A DNA stretch of 64,000 bases. Source: Bacteroidota bacterium (lineage in GTDB: Bacteria > Bacteroidota > Bacteroidia > Flavobacteriales > Flavobacteriaceae). Both the position numbers and the translations under genes were made by a program. This document shows positions 62,075 to 64,000 of the stretch, in pieces. The stretch lies in contig JAJRRO010000100.1 of NCBI GenBank assembly GCA_024279425.1, positions 85,916 through 149,915 on the forward strand, written 5' to 3'. How positions within the stretch are numbered: the stretch's first letter is position 1; every line of letters starts with the position of its first letter. The notes beneath the pieces are model-generated. The model was not told the origin of the DNA. It ran no database searches and was given only the letters and a program-made list of their open reading frames with translations.

Positions 62075-63562
62075 ATGAACAGAAAAGAATTTTTAAAAAC
62101 CGGTATGCTCGCATCCGCCGCTATGGGAACCGCTTCGGCTCTGATCTCTTGGTTTCCTAAGTTCAAACAAAAGCCACCTTGGATACCCAAGGGGAGCTTC
62201 ACTATAGCAGAGCTAAATGCGAGAGTTCAAGAGTATTATGGTAATCCTGATGATGTCAGCGGTGTTGGGCGCGCCCGTAAGATGCAGGCATTAATAATGG
62301 AGATTGCCATCAAGGCGAAGACTCGAAATCCGAACTTTCAGGTTGTTCCGCAAGACACTTTGCAATATGCCCATATAGATGGAAATGAGAATAATTCATA
62401 TGATTTGAATCTCTTAAACTTGCTCGATGGTTGGGGGATTGAAAATTTCAGTGAAACTACTGTAACCAGGTTGGCAAACCTATCTAAGGTTGGCATAAAG
62501 GGTACGGCGAACACGAATGGAAGAACTGTACAAGTTGTTGTTGATAATCAGAAAATTGCTACCGATAATAATATTCTCTGGCATCCGCAGTTAAGTGCAG
62601 AAGTGTATCAGTCACCAGGGATAGGAAATGCCGGTTATACACCAATATATTCGCCTTCCTCTAACAGTTACAATATAATCCATGATCCGATACCTGCCGG
62701 TGTAGCGAGCACATTAAACAACAACGATGTTAATAGTATGTCGGATGCGAAAAACCATCTGTACTTGATCAGCACCGGTAAATACTCGAATTGGTCTGAC
62801 TGGGAAGCTAATCCCGGCAATCGTCTTAATATAAACACCAATGCTGGTTATTTGGTTCCTTTCGCAGGCGGACGATTTCAACCTACCGGTCCTGCGGAGG
62901 TGGTTGCTCAAGCAATCGCAGACCACGGGACCGAATGGGACTTTTTTTGGGTGGCGAAAGGCTACACTCGAAATGAAGGCAGGAAGGCGTATATTGAGGA
63001 ACTCGCGGCCTCAGAGTGGGATGCTTTTTATCTTGACGCTCATGCCGGCGGAGGTGCCCTTACCAAGGAAGAGGTTGAAATGCTTAAACAGAAACCTCAG
63101 GGCGGCAGGCGACAGGTTCTCGCGTATTTGAGTATCGGCACGACAGAATTATACCGGTGGTATGCCGATCCAGTCATGGTTAAACCTAGCCCAAGATCTT
63201 TCCTCCACGGCGTTGTCGAGAATGGCACATTTATACCTGCCCGCGAAAGATTTCGGAATGTTGGTATCCCAAATTGGATGCTATGGTCAGCTTACTCAGG
63301 GCAATACGCTGATGAAGCCACCCCTATTTGGTGGCATCCTGAGTGGAGGGACATTATTGTAAGAGGCGGTAGCCCGTATAAAAGCCCCAACTATGATCAT
63401 TCCCTTTTTGCGGATGGCAGATCCTCCATCGACAAGATTGTCGATATGGGATTTGACGGAGTGTACTTAGATAACGTAAGCAGAGCAACCTCGTCTGGTG
63501 CTAAATGGACTGCGTTACAGGCCTACAATGAAGCAAATCCCAGGTGGTATTTAGAACCTTAG
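62075..63562 (+). CDS. Putative glycosidase of the GH114/MJ1477-TM1410 type, exported
   Basis: A 495-residue protein with a signal-like N-terminus (NRKEFLKTGMLASAAMGTAS, one Arg, so Sec is likelier than Tat). The C-terminal 250 residues match the TIM-barrel pattern of the GH114 / MJ1477-TM1410 family: VLAYLSIGTTELYRWYA (family: YLSIGEAE-YR), WWHPEWRDIIV, and IVDMGFDGVYLDNVSRA, which holds a conserved Asp. GH114 includes endo-alpha-1,4-polygalactosaminidase. The first 230 residues (FTIAELNARVQEYYGNPDD and an Asn-rich part) are not recognised. Glutamate in the SIGEAE block is replaced by Thr (SIGTTE), so activity is open. It follows the DUF4832 gene by 45 bases. Confidence 0.7.
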   Translation: MNRKEFLKTGMLASAAMGTASALISWFPKFKQKPPWIPKGSFTIAELNARVQEYYGNPDDVSGVGRARKMQALIMEIAIKAKTRNPNFQVVPQDTLQYAHIDGNENNSYDLNLLNLLDGWGIENFSETTVTRLANLSKVGIKGTANTNGRTVQVVVDNQKIATDNNILWHPQLSAEVYQSPGIGNAGYTPIYSPSSNSYNIIHDPIPAGVASTLNNNDVNSMSDAKNHLYLISTGKYSNWSDWEANPGNRLNINTNAGYLVPFAGGRFQPTGPAEVVAQAIADHGTEWDFFWVAKGYTRNEGRKAYIEELAASEWDAFYLDAHAGGGALTKEEVEMLKQKPQGGRRQVLAYLSIGTTELYRWYADPVMVKPSPRSFLHGVVENGTFIPARERFRNVGIPNWMLWSAYSGQYADEATPIWWHPEWRDIIVRGGSPYKSPNYDHSLFADGRSSIDKIVDMGFDGVYLDNVSRATSSGAKWTALQAYNEANPRWYLEP

Positions 63563-63616
63563 ACAAGGTGTTTTTCGAACAAAAGCCTAAATAGCACTAT
63601 CAACTATTTTACTCAT

Positions 63617-63964
63617 ATGAAGATCAAAATTATATTTATTATTTTTTGTTTAGTTGTAAGCGTTGTATACGCTCAGGAGAATCTTGTGCCACAGAAAATT
63701 AATTTTACGGAGTTTGTCGGTGACATTCCTAATCCGGATAGAGGTTTTTACACTCCAGGTACCGGCGGCACTGTTCCGGGTTCAGGTGGAACTCAGGGAG
63801 GTGGGTCACGCGCCGGACTGACCCGTATTTCAGGCACCAATACCGATGTAGAGGTTCGCTGGACTTACTATATTGGACTGGACATAAGGTTTCGAGAGAT
63901 GTTGTTACATAATCTACCTTTGAACTATGTCAAGAAACAAAAAGAATCACACAGTAGCTTTTAA
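63617..63964 (+). pseudogene. DUF4874-type gene interrupted by an insertion element
   Basis: After a signal peptide (about 19 residues, ending VYAQ) the frame has INFTEFVGDIPNPDRGFYTP, the DUF4874 start signature, a glycine-rich stretch, and VEVRWTYYIGLDI. At about 63879 the sequence leaves this family and passes into an insertion element; the last codons to TAA at 63962-63964 come from the element. The rest of the gene, if present, lies behind the element outside the window. It is the third DUF4832-group gene of the cluster. Confidence 0.7.
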
Positions 63965-64000
63965 GGAAAAAGCGGTAGCCTTGAGCAATGCCCGGGGCAG
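63879..64000 (+). mobile_element. IS3-like insertion sequence, left end
   Basis: From about 63879 (TGGACATAAGG) the host gene homology stops and 48 bases later a transposase frame starts. The left end is estimated from that change and from the normal distance between an IS3-family terminus and its first frame. The terminal repeat and target duplication cannot be checked because the right end is outside the window. Confidence 0.6.
63927..64000 (+). CDS. IS3 family transposase OrfA, N-terminal part
   Basis: The frame from ATG at 63927 reads MSRNKKNHTVAFKEKAVALS and NARG up to the window edge. This is the usual beginning of the helix-turn-helix OrfA of IS3-type elements (MSRxKK...FKExAV...). 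OrfB and the right end are not visible. The product binds the element's ends; together with OrfB it catalyses transposition. Confidence 0.7.
   Translation, partial: MSRNKKNHTVAFKEKAVALSNARG

Noticed and set aside
1..64000. CRISPR arrays or rRNA genes
   Set aside because: No regularly spaced direct repeats with unique spacers and no rRNA-like sequence were seen.

Overview
The window looks like chromosomal DNA of a marine member of the Flavobacteriaceae (Bacteroidota), near the Maribacter/Zobellia/Arenibacter group. The signs are an AT-rich genome without clear Shine-Dalgarno sequences, candidate -7 boxes of the Bacteroidota type (TAnnTTTG), flavobacterial gene families (DUF4286, DUF6428, HTTM, DUF5916, a T9SS sorting domain, SusC), and remains of alginate and other polysaccharide utilisation genes. 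The genus is inference.

Positions 1 to 34,440 are mostly conserved core genome: a secreted CocE-type hydrolase (cut by the left edge), a serine hydrolase lipoprotein, mfd, the ligase-associated pair pdeM plus DEXH helicase, a TerB-like protein, fbp, a GNAT enzyme and aspartate kinase in overlap, an OlsF-like two-domain acyltransferase, a three-gene ArsR operon, mgtE-rsmA-DUF4286, a TPR protein, serS, ribF-HTTM, a large secreted T9SS metalloprotease, pth, rplY and prs. Two small genes here are broken: a glyoxalase-like gene by a frameshift and a lipoprotein by an amber codon.

Positions 34,440 to 36,000 are a scar. A 5' piece of tRNA-Leu and a frameshifted GIY-YIG nuclease gene sit directly before an intact tRNA-Leu(CAA). 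Then come two pairs of 11-bp tandem repeats around a 3' tRNA-Met remnant, a PL6 alginate lyase fragment and a DUF5060 fragment. This looks like repeated integration and loss of mobile islands.

Positions 36,000 to 48,050 are an accessory catabolic block: flavin amine oxidase-like protein, cytochrome c lipoprotein, a lyxose isomerase gene with an amber codon, two related secreted amidohydrolases, two CBM9-like proteins (one with an outer-membrane barrel), a frameshifted deacetylase-like gene, a LamG protein and a 5'-truncated class II aldolase gene.

Positions 48,250 to 64,000 hold what looks like a galactosamine/tagatose pathway: a tagatose-6-phosphate kinase-like PfkB protein, an AgaS-like SIS isomerase/deaminase, a divergent DeoR (AgaR-like) repressor, a DMT transporter, a second PfkB kinase, a GatY/KbaY-like aldolase, a GH36 enzyme, a DUF4874/DUF4832 lipoprotein and a GH114/TM1410-like putative glycosidase. 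Among them lie the wreckage of a SusC transporter fused by deletion to an FG-GAP protein, an internally deleted amidohydrolase gene, a partial second copy of the kinase gene, and at the right edge a DUF4832-type gene cut by an IS3-like element. A shared AT-rich motif in three promoter regions may be the repressor's operator. The cluster appears to be under active decay.
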